This document shows, piece after piece, positions 30,030-40,333 of a stretch of DNA of 45,214 nucleotides (position 1 is the stretch's first letter; each line of letters starts with the position of its first letter). The notes under the pieces are model-generated. The model was not told the DNA's origin, did no database searches, and was given only the letters and a program-made list of their open reading frames with translations. Made by a program: the position numbers and the translations under genes. Source of the DNA: Myxococcales bacterium (GTDB lineage: Bacteria > Myxococcota_A > Polyangia > Haliangiales > Haliangiaceae). The stretch is from positions 1 through 45,214 of the forward strand of contig WYBA01000364.1 of the NCBI GenBank assembly GCA_011526095.1. The letters run 5' to 3'.

Positions 30030-30197
30030 GGGCGGGGCCTGGCCCTCGCGGGGTGGCTCCGTCCGGCGCTCGGATTGCCCACCTCCCGGGCACAGCGAGA
30101 CGACGGTGGTATCCACCACCCACCGACGTCCGACGGTCGGTTGGCTCTCTACGAGCGCCGGACGGACCACCCTCGCGCGGGCCGCGCCCCCCCCCGA

Positions 30198-30551
30198 CCT
30201 GAGCGAGCGGGCAGCGCCCGCGAGCGTCCGACCTCCGGACGTACGACGGGCCCGGCTATCACGCCGGGCCCGGGAGGAACAGGCGCGCGTCAGCGCGCCA
30301 GGTGGCCCCTCACCGCAGGCGCTCTCGCCAGAGATGGGGGGTCTGGGGGGAGCGGCGCTCCCCCCAGCCTGAGCGAGCGGGCAGAGCCCGCGAGCGTCCG
30401 ACCTCCGGACGTACGACGGGCCCGGCTATCACGCCGGGCCCGGGAGGAACAGGTGCGCGTCAGCGCGCCAGGTGGCCCCTCACCGCAGGCGCTCTCGCCA
30501 GAGATGGGGGGCCTGGGGGGAGCGGCGCTCCCCCCAGCCTGAGCGAGCGGG
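30198..30551 (+). repeat. 170-bp tandem duplication rich in hairpins, plus a partial third copy
   Basis: A 170-bp unit at 30198-30367 recurs at 30368-30537 with three differences that I can count, and a third copy begins at 30538 and breaks off after CCTGAGCGAGCGGG. Each full unit holds two strong hairpins: CGGGCCCGGC/GCCGGGCCCG with loop TATCAC (30247-30272, 30417-30442) and CTGGGGGGAGC/GCTCCCCCCAG with loop GGC (30343-30367, 30513-30537). GCGGGC/GCCCGC is a smaller stem, complete only in the first unit. It fills the gap between the TonB receptor stop and the upstream region of the membrane protein gene. Flanking 30030-30197 shows nothing I can name. Confidence 0.9.
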
Positions 30552-30569
30552 GTCTTCCCCGCGAGCGGA

Positions 30570-33500
30570 TCAGAACGTCACGCGCAGGCCGAACCGGACC
30601 GACATCGGCGCCTGGCGGGCCGAGGTGTTGCCGAAGTTCGCGCTCTTGGTCGGCGTCGCGAAGCCGCCCGAGTCGAGCGACTTGGCGTGGCGCAGATCAT
30701 CCGCGTCGCCGCCGACGACCGGGTTCACCGACTCGACCGTGTACTCCTCGTCGACGCGGGTCTCAGCCTGGTTGTTGAACAGGTTGAAGATGTCGATGAA
30801 GGCCTCGACCTTGGTCGAGCCGAACATGCGGCCGTAGGTACCCTTGACGTCGCCCGTCCAGGTGAACGGTCCACGCTCGGCCGAGCCACGCGGCAGCAGG
30901 TACGACTCCTGGTCGCCATAGAAGACGTGGGCGCCCAGGGTGTTCTGCGCCGTGCCGGACTGGCCGCGGAAGCTGGCGCCCAGGACCACCAGGCCCGCGT
31001 CCTTGAGATCGAACTGGTAGAAGCCGTCGATCTTGAGGTTGTGCGGGCGATCGTGGCCGAGCGCGCCGTAGCGGTTCGCCATCAGGTCGGCGAGGTCGTA
31101 CATCGACGTCAGGTTCGGGTCGAGCTGACCGGTCTCCGTCGAGAACAGGCCCGGGAAGTTACCCACCGCGCGCGAGTAGGTGTACGAGGCCATCAGCAGC
31201 GCGTTCTTGCTGAAGCGCTGGTTGGCCGTCACCTGGATGGCGTCGTAGGTGCGGATCGGCTTGTCGAACGAGTCGACCGCGTCGAGCAGGACCGCGCGGT
31301 AGTCGTAGAGATCCGCCAGCAGGCAGCTCTCGTTGTCCGGGGTGGCCATGCAGTCGACGCCGTCACGCAGCGCCGCCGCCTCGCCACGCAGGTCGGTGGC
31401 CGCGTCGGAGAAGTCCTCGCCCGGGTTCGCGATCAGGTAGGTGCTGCCACCGTCGGTCGAGATGTCCTCGATCGCGACCGGCAGCGAGCGGTGCACGTAG
31501 TTCGCGCCGATCTTGAAGTCCGGCATGAGCTCGTACTCGCCACCGAGGATGATCTCCTGGATGAACTGGCCCTTGAGCCCCGGCGCGACGTACTCGGTGC
31601 CGCCACCGAGCACCGCCTGGGTCCCGTACTGGCAGTTCGACGCCTCGAGCTCGTCGATGCTCCTGGCGGTGAAGACGACCGACGGGTCGTCGCAGCCGTA
31701 GCCCGCCTGGCCGGTGAAGACGCCGTTCTCATCGAAGTCCGTCCGCGCGAACCGGGTGATCTCACCGCCAAACGCGCGCACGTTGATGTCCATCGGGACC
31801 GACTCGTAGAACCGGCCCCAGTGGCCGAACAGCTTGGCGCGGCCCTCCTGGGTCGGGTCGTAGATCGCGCCGATCCGCGGCGCGAACATGTTGTCGATCT
31901 GGAACGCGACCTCCGGGATGATCTCACCTTCGGGAGACAGCTGGCCCTGGAGCACGTCGGCGACGTAGCCGGTCTGGCGCTCCCACCGCAGGCCCGCGTT
32001 CACCGTGAAGTTCGGGCGGATCTGCCACGAGTCCTGGACGTAGGCGCCCAGGCCGCGATTGCGGGTGTCGGCCTCGAGCGCGTCGATCGTGCTGCAGGGG
32101 GTGCCGTTGCAGTCGAACTCACCCATCTCGTCGAACTGGAGCAGCGTCCGCTGACGCCACCGGCCGTTGCCGGCCTGCTCGTAGTACGCGCCGCCGGTGT
32201 AGCCACGGCGCGAGGCGTAGGTCGTGATCTCGGAGTCGATGCCGGCCTTGAACGTGTGGTAGCCAGCCGCCTTGACGCGCTGGGTGCCCGACAGGTTGAT
32301 CGAGTAGCGATCGTTGGTGCGCTCCTCGAAGAACCCGATGCCGCCCAGCGAGTAGTCCGTGACCGGGCACGGATCGAAGGAGTCGGCCGGATCGGGATCG
32401 AAGCACGCCTCGGGCACCTCCTCACCGCCCGGGGCGCCGTCGAAGAACTCGAACGGCGTCGGGTTGATGAAGTGCATCCGGTTGGCGGCGCCGGCGGCGT
32501 CGAGCGGCTTGTCGTTGCTGAAGCCGCGGTGGAAGCCGAGGACGGCGTCGACCTGGGTCTTGCCGTCGGCGAACTTCGACGTCCACTTCAGCGAGCCGTC
32601 GTACGCGCCGTCCTCGTTGGTGTAGCGCTGGCGCGACGGCGCCGAGGCGATGCCGTAGATGTCCGTCGACGTGCGGGGGTTGCCCCAGAACGCGAGCTGC
32701 GCCTGGTGATCCTCGGACACCGCGGCGTTGATCTTGCCGGTGTAGAAGATCGTCTGGAAGTCGGTCGGCACCTCGGTGCGAGCGCCCGCGATCTCCTCGA
32801 CGATCGTGAACCCGGTCTCCGGGTCGACGTCGGCGATGCCGTCCGGGCCGCCGCCCATGCCGTCGTTGCGATCGACGCGGGTCGAGATGATCCGGTCCGT
32901 CGTGCGCTTGACGAACGACGGGTTGACGCCGACGTGGAACCAGACCTTGTCCTTGACGATCGGACCGCCGAGCTCGGCGCCGATGTCCCAGGCGTAGTCG
33001 AGGTTGGACTCGGACGAGATCGCCGAGCCCTCGCGGTCGATCGCCGTGGCCTCGGCGACGAGCGCGCCGGGCGTGAAGTAGGCGAACACCGAGCCCTTGA
33101 GCTCGTTCGAGCCCTGCTTGGTCACGACGTTGATCACGCCGCCGGTCGAGCGACCGAACTCGGCGTTGTACCCGCCGGTGATGACCTCGGTCTCCTGCAC
33201 GAACTCGTTGGGCAGGTTCGACACGAGCTGACCGAACGCGGTGTCGGTCGTGTTGACGCCCTCGATGATGTACGTGTTCTCGACCGAGGTCGATCCCGAG
33301 AACGAGATGCCGTAGGTGTCACCCTGCGAACCGGGCGCCGCGCCCAGGACCGCGCCGAAGGTGCGGCCGACCGGGACGTTGTCCGTGTACTCCTTGGTGA
33401 TCGTCGGGCCGGTCTTGGTCGAGCCCTGGTCGATGATGGGCGCGCGGCCCTCGACGACGATCGTCTCGCCGCCGACCGCGGCCTCGCTGTCGATCGTCAC

Positions 33501-33842
33501 GTTGACGACGAGCTGCTTGCCGACCTGGACGACGACGTTGGGACGCTGGAACGGCGTCTCGTTGAAGTACACCGTCACGAGGTAGTTGCCGGGCGGCAGC
33601 TCGTTGACGACGTACGCGCCGTTCTCGTCGGTGATCACGACCTGCTCCTGCTGGAGCGCGGCGCTCGACACGACGACCGTGGCGCCGATGACCGGCTCCT
33701 TGGTCTTCTTGTCGGTGATCACGCCACGGACGGCGCCGGACGTGCTGCTCTGGGCGAGGGCGTCGCCCTCGATGATGACGGCCTGCGCGGCGCCTCCGAG
33801 GAGGCCAGCCGCGAGGACGAACGATACGGGGGTATTCCTCAT
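30570..33842 (-). CDS. TonB-dependent receptor, Oar-like, with carboxypeptidase-regulatory N-domain
   Basis: A 1090-residue outer-membrane protein. Signal peptide about 1-31 (MRNTPVSFVLAAGLLGG). A carboxypeptidase-regulatory-like domain follows (about 35-115: VRGVITDKKTKEPVIGATVV, VVNELPPGNYLVTVYFNETP). Then comes the plug (about 125-270: NVPVGRTFGAVLGAAPGS, NTYIIEGVNTTDTAFG, NAEFGRSTGGVINVVTKQG) and a 22-strand-type barrel ending in F (GLRVTF). This order is that of Oar-like receptors in myxobacteria. It binds and imports, or exports, an unknown ligand; no siderophore-specific motif. AGGAG lies just before the ATG. It follows a lipoprotein gene by 17 bases, a likely co-transcribed partner. 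Confidence 0.9.
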   Translation of the reverse strand: MRNTPVSFVLAAGLLGGAAQAVIIEGDALAQSSTSGAVRGVITDKKTKEPVIGATVVVSSAALQQEQVVITDENGAYVVNELPPGNYLVTVYFNETPFQRPNVVVQVGKQLVVNVTIDSEAAVGGETIVVEGRAPIIDQGSTKTGPTITKEYTDNVPVGRTFGAVLGAAPGSQGDTYGISFSGSTSVENTYIIEGVNTTDTAFGQLVSNLPNEFVQETEVITGGYNAEFGRSTGGVINVVTKQGSNELKGSVFAYFTPGALVAEATAIDREGSAISSESNLDYAWDIGAELGGPIVKDKVWFHVGVNPSFVKRTTDRIISTRVDRNDGMGGGPDGIADVDPETGFTIVEEIAGARTEVPTDFQTIFYTGKINAAVSEDHQAQLAFWGNPRTSTDIYGIASAPSRQRYTNEDGAYDGSLKWTSKFADGKTQVDAVLGFHRGFSNDKPLDAAGAANRMHFINPTPFEFFDGAPGGEEVPEACFDPDPADSFDPCPVTDYSLGGIGFFEERTNDRYSINLSGTQRVKAAGYHTFKAGIDSEITTYASRRGYTGGAYYEQAGNGRWRQRTLLQFDEMGEFDCNGTPCSTIDALEADTRNRGLGAYVQDSWQIRPNFTVNAGLRWERQTGYVADVLQGQLSPEGEIIPEVAFQIDNMFAPRIGAIYDPTQEGRAKLFGHWGRFYESVPMDINVRAFGGEITRFARTDFDENGVFTGQAGYGCDDPSVVFTARSIDELEASNCQYGTQAVLGGGTEYVAPGLKGQFIQEIILGGEYELMPDFKIGANYVHRSLPVAIEDISTDGGSTYLIANPGEDFSDAATDLRGEAAALRDGVDCMATPDNESCLLADLYDYRAVLLDAVDSFDKPIRTYDAIQVTANQRFSKNALLMASYTYSRAVGNFPGLFSTETGQLDPNLTSMYDLADLMANRYGALGHDRPHNLKIDGFYQFDLKDAGLVVLGASFRGQSGTAQNTLGAHVFYGDQESYLLPRGSAERGPFTWTGDVKGTYGRMFGSTKVEAFIDIFNLFNNQAETRVDEEYTVESVNPVVGGDADDLRHAKSLDSGGFATPTKSANFGNTSARQAPMSVRFGLRVTF

Positions 33843-33859
33843 GGTGGTTCTCCTGGGGT

Positions 33860-34843
33860 TCAGGGCGCGACCGCGGTGAAGGTGATCACCAGGTCACCCT
33901 CCTGGGTGTACGGACCGCCGCCGATGTCCGCCAGCTCCGCGCCATCGGCGAGGGTCAACGTGTACTCGGTGTCCGCGGTGAGCGCGGCGTCCGGGGTGAT
34001 GATCAGATCCGTGCCGTCGGCCGTGATCGTCGCGGCGACGTCGGCGGTGCCGTCGTTCAGCACGATGTCGCCCGCGGCGGTCGCGGCGTCGATCAGCGAG
34101 TTGAACGAGATCACGATCGCGCCGTCGGTGGCGAGCTCGGCCGTGTCGTCGTCGGCGGCCGGGTCGGTGCCGGCGATCGCGAGCGGGGACAGCGTCCACG
34201 TGTACGCGGCGTCGTTGCGCTGCGCCTCGGGGACCGGGCGGCCCTCCTTGTCGACGACGTTGTCGTTGATCGTCAGCGTGCACGTCGTGCTCGTCGCGAC
34301 GAAGTCGAGCGGGTAGATCAGCAGCGACGGGCCCGGCGGCAGCGTCACGGCGTTGCCCGTCGGGTCGTACCAGCCGTCGTACGCGATCTCGGTGCCGCCG
34401 CAGTCGATCACCACCGGCTGGGTGGTGTCGATGTGCCCGGCGCACGTGATGCTCTCGTCGGTGCACGGCAGCGACGGGTCGTCGCCATCGACGAGGACCT
34501 CGATGTCCGTGTCGAGCAGCTCGTCGAACACGACGCGCGTCCACCACGCGAGCGGGTCGGCGTTGGCGACCGTGCTCACCGGCGGATCGTCGCTGCCCAC
34601 CTCGGGGCACACCTGCTGGCCGCCGGGCAGGATGCCCGGGACCTTGTCGTCGTCGGGCTTGCAGAAGGTCGCGAGCTCTGTCCCGAAGCCATCGTCGATC
34701 AGCACCATCACCGACAGCACCTCGGGATCACCCTCGGGGCGAAGATCGGTCTTGTTGACGGGGTCGCTGCACGCGCTCATGGCGCCCAGCGAGACGATGC
34801 CGACCCCGGCCGCAAGGATTCCTTGCGCACGGATGCGAGTCAT
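33860..34843 (-). CDS. Lipoprotein with Ig-like domain, partner of the TonB receptor
   Basis: About 327 residues from ATG 34843, with GGGAGG as SD. Signal MTRIRAQGILAAGVGIVSLG ends in lipobox AMSAC (about Cys24). The N-terminal half has several Cys and Asp-rich loops; the C-terminal part is a bacterial Ig-like (Big_5/SbsA type) domain (AELATDGAIVISFNSLIDAA, TPDAALTADTEYTLTLADGA). It sits 17 bases before the receptor gene, the same plan as SusC/SusD-like or Oar-linked pairs, though it shows no SusD fold. It may be a surface-exposed ligand-binding or structural partner. Role inferred from context only. Confidence 0.75.
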   Translation of the reverse strand: MTRIRAQGILAAGVGIVSLGAMSACSDPVNKTDLRPEGDPEVLSVMVLIDDGFGTELATFCKPDDDKVPGILPGGQQVCPEVGSDDPPVSTVANADPLAWWTRVVFDELLDTDIEVLVDGDDPSLPCTDESITCAGHIDTTQPVVIDCGGTEIAYDGWYDPTGNAVTLPPGPSLLIYPLDFVATSTTCTLTINDNVVDKEGRPVPEAQRNDAAYTWTLSPLAIAGTDPAADDDTAELATDGAIVISFNSLIDAATAAGDIVLNDGTADVAATITADGTDLIITPDAALTADTEYTLTLADGAELADIGGGPYTQEGDLVITFTAVAP

Positions 34844-34942
34844 TGGAAGCCTCCCTCTAGTTTTCTGCCCCTTCGTGGCGCCGCTATTGCCCTGAAGAGA
34901 CGCGGGAGTCATCTCGCATCGCTATGACAAAGGCAAGATCCG

Positions 34943-34958
34943 GCGGATTCGAATCCGC
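34943..34958. repeat. 16-bp perfect palindrome in the recA/lipoprotein gap
   Basis: GCGGATTC/GAATCCGC, a perfect 16-bp palindrome about 100 bases upstream of the lipoprotein start, and a plausible operator for a dimeric regulator. The gap 34844-35168 also holds a 12-bp stem with one mismatch at 35042-35075 and shows no gene. A tRNA was looked for and not found. Confidence 0.45.
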
Positions 34959-35041
34959 GGGGGTATGTGGGCTGGATCTCGCAGTTCCTGACCGTTTGGC
35001 GAGGCAGGATCCGGGGCCTTCCCATCTGCCCGAAAGCAGTA

Positions 35042-35075
35042 CGACCGACCGCACGTTCATTGATGCGGCCGGTCG
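35042..35075 (-). terminator. Hairpin downstream of recA
   Basis: CGACCGACCGCA (35042-35053) and TGCGGCCGGTCG (35064-35075) pair over 12 positions with one mismatch, loop of ten. It lies about 95 bases after the recA stop. There is no T-run, so it is a weak terminator call. Confidence 0.4.
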
Positions 35076-35168
35076 ACAGGGGTGGGAGCAGAGTGACCAT
35101 GACGCGCGGCGAGATCCCGGCGCGACTGGCGCCCCGGCCGCGCGATTCACGGCGGCGTTCGCCCGACG

Positions 35169-36356
<1,188 letters not shown>

Positions 36357-36363
36357 GGAGGCC

Positions 36364-36390
36364 GTTCTAGCGGCTCCGTCTGACGGTCAA
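36364..36390 (-). promoter_or_regulatory. Promoter-like sequence of recA
   Basis: On the minus strand: TTGACC (36390 to 36385), 15-base spacer, TAGAAC (36369 to 36364), then seven bases to the ATG. The -35 overlaps the thpR stop codon region. The spacer is short. I do not see a LexA box of a type I recognise. Confidence 0.45.
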
Positions 36391-36992
36391 GGCCCTCCGA
36401 GCGGGATTCTCGCGATCTCGACGTACTCGGAACCACCTGTTTTCAAAACGCTTTCGAACAAAGTGAGATCGAGCGATCTTGTCTCACTGAACACCTGTTC
36501 GGAGAACGGGAGCAGCACGTCGCCGACCCCGGTCGGCTCTCGCAGCCGGCCCAGCGTGACGTGCGGGTGGAACGGCCGGCGCTCGCGCGCGATCCCGAGC
36601 GCGCCGGCCTCCTCGTCCAGCCGCCCCGCGAGCGCCGCGAGGTGCCCGCCCGGGTCCTCCACGCCCGCCCACACCACGGTCGCGCGCCGGGCGTCCGGGA
36701 ACGCGCCGAGGCGCGCGGTGCGGAACGTGAACGGTCGCCGCCCCGCCGCGGCGCGCGTCGCCGCCTCGATCAGCGGCGACACCAGCTCGGGCCGCGCCCA
36801 GCCGACGTACTTCAAGGTCACGTGGTAGCTCGCGGGCGCGACCCACCGCACGCGCAGCTGCGCGGTCTGCGCGCGGCGGGCGAGCGACTCGGCCGTGCCC
36901 GACAGATCGTCGGCGCAGCGCAGCGACACGGGCACGCCGAAGAACAGGCGACGCGCGCCCGGGGGCGCGGCGGCGGGCTGGGGCTCAGCCAC
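36387..36992 (-). CDS. thpR: RNA 2',3'-cyclic phosphodiesterase (2'-5' RNA ligase family)
   Basis: A 201-residue member of the 2H phosphoesterase family. Both HxTx motifs are present: SYHVTLKYVG (about 56-65) and PFHPHVTLGRL (about 140-150), as needed for the paired catalytic histidines. It opens 2',3'-cyclic phosphates in RNA. A short Pro/Ala-rich N-terminus precedes RRLFFGVPV. GTG 36992 overlaps the cinA stop by eight bases, so it is coupled to cinA. The cinA-thpR-recA order is seen in other bacteria. Confidence 0.93.
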   Translation of the reverse strand: MAEPQPAAAPPGARRLFFGVPVSLRCADDLSGTAESLARRAQTAQLRVRWVAPASYHVTLKYVGWARPELVSPLIEAATRAAAGRRPFTFRTARLGAFPDARRATVVWAGVEDPGGHLAALAGRLDEEAGALGIARERRPFHPHVTLGRLREPTGVGDVLLPFSEQVFSETRSLDLTLFESVLKTGGSEYVEIARIPLGGP

Positions 36993-38250
36993 GGGGACCT
37001 CCCGCGGCGTCGAGGATCATGCGCAGCGCCCACCACGACGCCAGCGTCCGCACCATGTCGCGCGCGCCGGGCCAGGTCAGCAGCTTGGTGTCGATGTGGT
37101 CATCGCCGTCGCCGCGCGCCAGCGCGAGCCACACCGTCCCGACCGGCTTGTCCGGCGTACCGCCGTCGGGGCCGGCGATCCCCGACACCGCGACCGCGAG
37201 GTCGACGCCGAGCCGCCGGCGCGCGCCCGCCGCCATCTCGCGCACGCACGCCTCGCTCACCGCGCCGTGCGCCGCCAGCGTCGCGGGCGACACGCCGAGC
37301 AGCGCCTCCTTCTGCGCGTTGGCGTAGACGACCACGCCGCCGACGACGAACGCCGACGAGCCGGGGACCGAGGTCAACAGCTGCGCGATCATCCCGCCGG
37401 TGCACGACTCGGCGGTGCCGACGGTGAGCCGCGCCTGGCGCAGCGCCGCGGCGACGACCTCCGGCAGCGCGGCGTCGCCGGTGCCGTAGAGGTGCGGGCC
37501 GAGCCGGCCGCGCAGCGCGGCGTCGATGTCGTCGAGGCGCGCGCGCGCCGCGTCGGCGTCGGGGTCCTTGACGACGATCTTGACCAGCGTCTCGGGGAAC
37601 TTGACCTGGTAGTGGATCGTCGCGCCCGGGACGTCGTCGACGACGCCGCGGCACGCCTGGCTGATCTGCGACTCGCCGCGCCCGAACACGCGGAACACCC
37701 GGCGGGCGATCCGCGGGGCCCCACCGCGCGCCTCGCGCAGCGCCCGCAGCCGCGCCCCCAGCCCGCCGTCCCAGATCGCGTGGATCTCGCGCGGGAACCC
37801 CGGCAGGCACACCACCGGGACCCCGCCGACCTCGACCTCGAACCCGGGAGCGAGGCCGGCGCCGTTGGGGTGGACCCGGGCGCCGCCCGGGACCCGGACC
37901 TGGCGGAGCTGGATCTCGGTCATCGGGGCCCCGCGCGCGCCCAGAAACAGCTCCAGCCGGGCGCGCGACGCCGGGTCGATCTCGGGGATCGCCCCGACCG
38001 CCTCGGCGACCACGTCGACCGTCAGATCGTCCTCGGTCGGGCCGAGGCCCCCCGAGCACACGACCAGGTCGGCGCGCCCCGCCGCCGTCGTCACCGCCCG
38101 ACGGAGATCGTCGGCGTCGTCGCGGCAGCTGGTCATCCACCGGACCGTCACGTCCAGGTCCCACAGCTGCTGGGCGAGCCACGATCGGTTGGTGTCGACG
38201 ATCTCACCGCGCGTCAGCTCGTCGCCGATGGTCAAGATCTCAGCGAACAT
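36985..38250 (-). CDS. cinA: CinA family protein (nicotinamide-nucleotide amidohydrolase)
   Basis: About 421 residues. The N-terminal MoCF/COG1058 domain (MFAEILTIGDELTRGEIVDT, VVCSGGLGPTEDDLTVDVVA) is followed by the C-terminal PncC-like amidase domain (TVGTAESCTGGMIAQLLTSV, VSGIAGPDGGTPDKPVGTVW). It is linked to NMN deamidation in pyridine nucleotide salvage. ATG 38250 is preferred because it starts the conserved first strand; a longer frame to 38364 has no homology-like sequence. A TAGATT box (38266 to 38261) lies ten bases before the ATG. It is first in the cinA-thpR-recA cluster and divergent from the phosphatase gene. Confidence 0.94.
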   Translation of the reverse strand: MFAEILTIGDELTRGEIVDTNRSWLAQQLWDLDVTVRWMTSCRDDADDLRRAVTTAAGRADLVVCSGGLGPTEDDLTVDVVAEAVGAIPEIDPASRARLELFLGARGAPMTEIQLRQVRVPGGARVHPNGAGLAPGFEVEVGGVPVVCLPGFPREIHAIWDGGLGARLRALREARGGAPRIARRVFRVFGRGESQISQACRGVVDDVPGATIHYQVKFPETLVKIVVKDPDADAARARLDDIDAALRGRLGPHLYGTGDAALPEVVAAALRQARLTVGTAESCTGGMIAQLLTSVPGSSAFVVGGVVVYANAQKEALLGVSPATLAAHGAVSEACVREMAAGARRRLGVDLAVAVSGIAGPDGGTPDKPVGTVWLALARGDGDDHIDTKLLTWPGARDMVRTLASWWALRMILDAAGGPRG

Positions 38251-38362
38251 CTCGCGCGCGAATCTAGCAGGGCCGCGAGTTGACGCGCGTCGAACATGCC
38301 TCCTATCATCGCGGAGTCGCGGGTAGATTCGCCGAGCGACTCCTGGTGAACAGCCACACCCC

Positions 38363-39130
<768 letters not shown>

Positions 39131-39188
39131 GCGGCCGCGGCGCTACCTTCAGGGCGCCCCGCGGCCGCGCGGGGGCTGGAGGTTCGCG

Positions 39189-39692
39189 ATGCCCAGGTAC
39201 ACCGTAGGCGCCGGTAGCAAGCTCGTCGTCAAGGCGCGCTCGTCCGTCCACGACACGACGACGACGTGGGACACGATCTCGGCCGAGGTCGACGCCGATC
39301 CCGACACGCTCGCGACCGCGGGCGCGAAGGCGACGTTCACCGTCGACATGACGAGCTTCGACGCCGGCGACTGGCTGAAGAACCGCAAGCTCAAGAAGGA
39401 CTTCGAGATGGAGGCGCATCCGAAGGCCGTGTTCGAGCTGACCGCGGTGAAGGACGTCGTCCGCGACGGCGCCGAGTTCACGGCGACCGCCGAGGGCGTC
39501 CTGAAGTGGCGCGGCAAGGAGGTCCCGCTGGTCGTCCAGGGCAAGGGCACGCTGGACGGCGGCCGGCTCGCCGCGTCGGGCCGGTTCGAGCTCGACATCC
39601 GCAAGCTCGGGCTGGAGGCGCCGCGGTTCCTGATGTTCAAGATGGAGGACGTGGTCGCGGTCGACGTCACGCTCGCGGGGCGGGTCGCGTGA
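39189..39692 (+). CDS. YceI-like family protein
   Basis: A 167-residue lipocalin-like YceI-fold protein. Signature: [20 protein letters not shown] at the start, then [33 protein letters not shown] and a C-terminal strand set. There is no signal peptide, so it is probably cytoplasmic, unlike periplasmic YceI of E. coli. The fold binds isoprenoid-like lipids in other members; the ligand here is unknown. A GGAGG lies seven bases before the ATG. Its stop overlaps the GTG of the next lipoprotein gene. Confidence 0.88.
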   Translation: MPRYTVGAGSKLVVKARSSVHDTTTTWDTISAEVDADPDTLATAGAKATFTVDMTSFDAGDWLKNRKLKKDFEMEAHPKAVFELTAVKDVVRDGAEFTATAEGVLKWRGKEVPLVVQGKGTLDGGRLAASGRFELDIRKLGLEAPRFLMFKMEDVVAVDVTLAGRVA

Positions 39693-40174
39693 GCGGCAGG
39701 CTCGCCGCGGCGGCGGCGCTCGCCGCGGTGGCGGCGCTCGGCGCGTGCAAGCGCGAGAAGCAGCTCGCCGGCGTCGAGCAGTGGAACGTGAAGAAGACCC
39801 GGCTGAAGCACGCCGACGGCCGGTGCCTGCCCCACGACTTCCCCGACGGGCGCAAGGGCACGTGGTGCTTCGCCCAGCAGCCGATCTCGATCGCCGGCAT
39901 GGCGGTCGACATCGACCTGTACTTCGGCGGCGTCGAGCCCGAGACGCCGCTGGCCGAGCTGCAGCTCAAGGTCCGCATCTGCAACGAGGAGAAGCTGCTC
40001 GAGTGGATGCGCAAGGGTTGGGGCGGGCCGTACGAGACGAAGGGCCCGACGTTCCGGTGGAAGAACGAGCACATGCTGATCGTGGGCAAGCTCCCCGACG
40101 ATCCGGGGAGCTGCCTGCTGCGCATGTTCCCGCACGGCGAGCAGGCCGCGGCCGACCGCGCCGCCGGCCTGTAG
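39689..40174 (+). CDS. Small lipoprotein, unknown function
   Basis: A 161-residue protein. GTG 39689 overlaps the YceI stop by four bases. Signal [20 protein letters not shown] has a lipobox with Cys20. The mature part has four further cysteines (RCLPHDF, TWCFAQQP, RICNEEK, GSCLLRMF) and compact alternating strands with FYFGG-like segments (IDLYFGGVEPETPLAEL). No family recognised. It may be an envelope protein with disulfides that works with the YceI-like protein. Confidence 0.75.
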   Translation: MSGRLAAAAALAAVAALGACKREKQLAGVEQWNVKKTRLKHADGRCLPHDFPDGRKGTWCFAQQPISIAGMAVDIDLYFGGVEPETPLAELQLKVRICNEEKLLEWMRKGWGGPYETKGPTFRWKNEHMLIVGKLPDDPGSCLLRMFPHGEQAAADRAAGL

Positions 40175-40211
40175 CGGACGAGCGGACACCATGGCGCGAC
40201 GAGGTCGCGCC

Positions 40212-40333
40212 CGGCCGGGAGTCCGGCCGAAGCAGGGAGGGAGCCTCGGCGGGCTTCGCCCGACGAGGGAGGGCGGCACGCCCTCCCCTGGATCGACTGA
40301 CTCGTGTCGCCCGGAGGGCGAAGCACGAGTCAG
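40212..40333. terminator. Three hairpins between convergent genes
   Basis: CGGCCGG/CCGGCCG loop GAGT (40212-40229); GGGAGGGCG/CGCCCTCCC loop GCA (40267-40287); and CTGACTCGTG-TCGCCC/GGGCGA-AG-CACGAGTCAG (40297-40333), a 16-bp stem with a 2-base bulge and loop GGA. The last overlaps the stop of the convergent lipoprotein gene. A bidirectional transcription block is likely. The gap 40175-40329 has no gene. Confidence 0.6.

Noticed and set aside
29876..30082. N-terminal extension of the membrane protein gene
   Set aside because: It runs into the triplicate repeat and has no Shine-Dalgarno. The MSTLSFHDH start is simpler.
30030..30197. A small gene on either strand between the repeats
   Set aside because: Frames there are short, Arg/Pro-rich and have no start signal; nothing supported.
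30687..34316. 1209-residue plus-strand open frame
   Set aside because: It is antisense to the TonB receptor and its lipoprotein partner, which have signal peptides, domain order and Shine-Dalgarno sites. The frame has low-complexity Val/Arg/Asp composition.
34930..35000. Possible tRNA because of the T-arm-like GGATTCGAATCC
   Set aside because: I looked on both strands for acceptor, D and anticodon stems and found none. The sequence is an exact palindrome, and position 53 would not be G.
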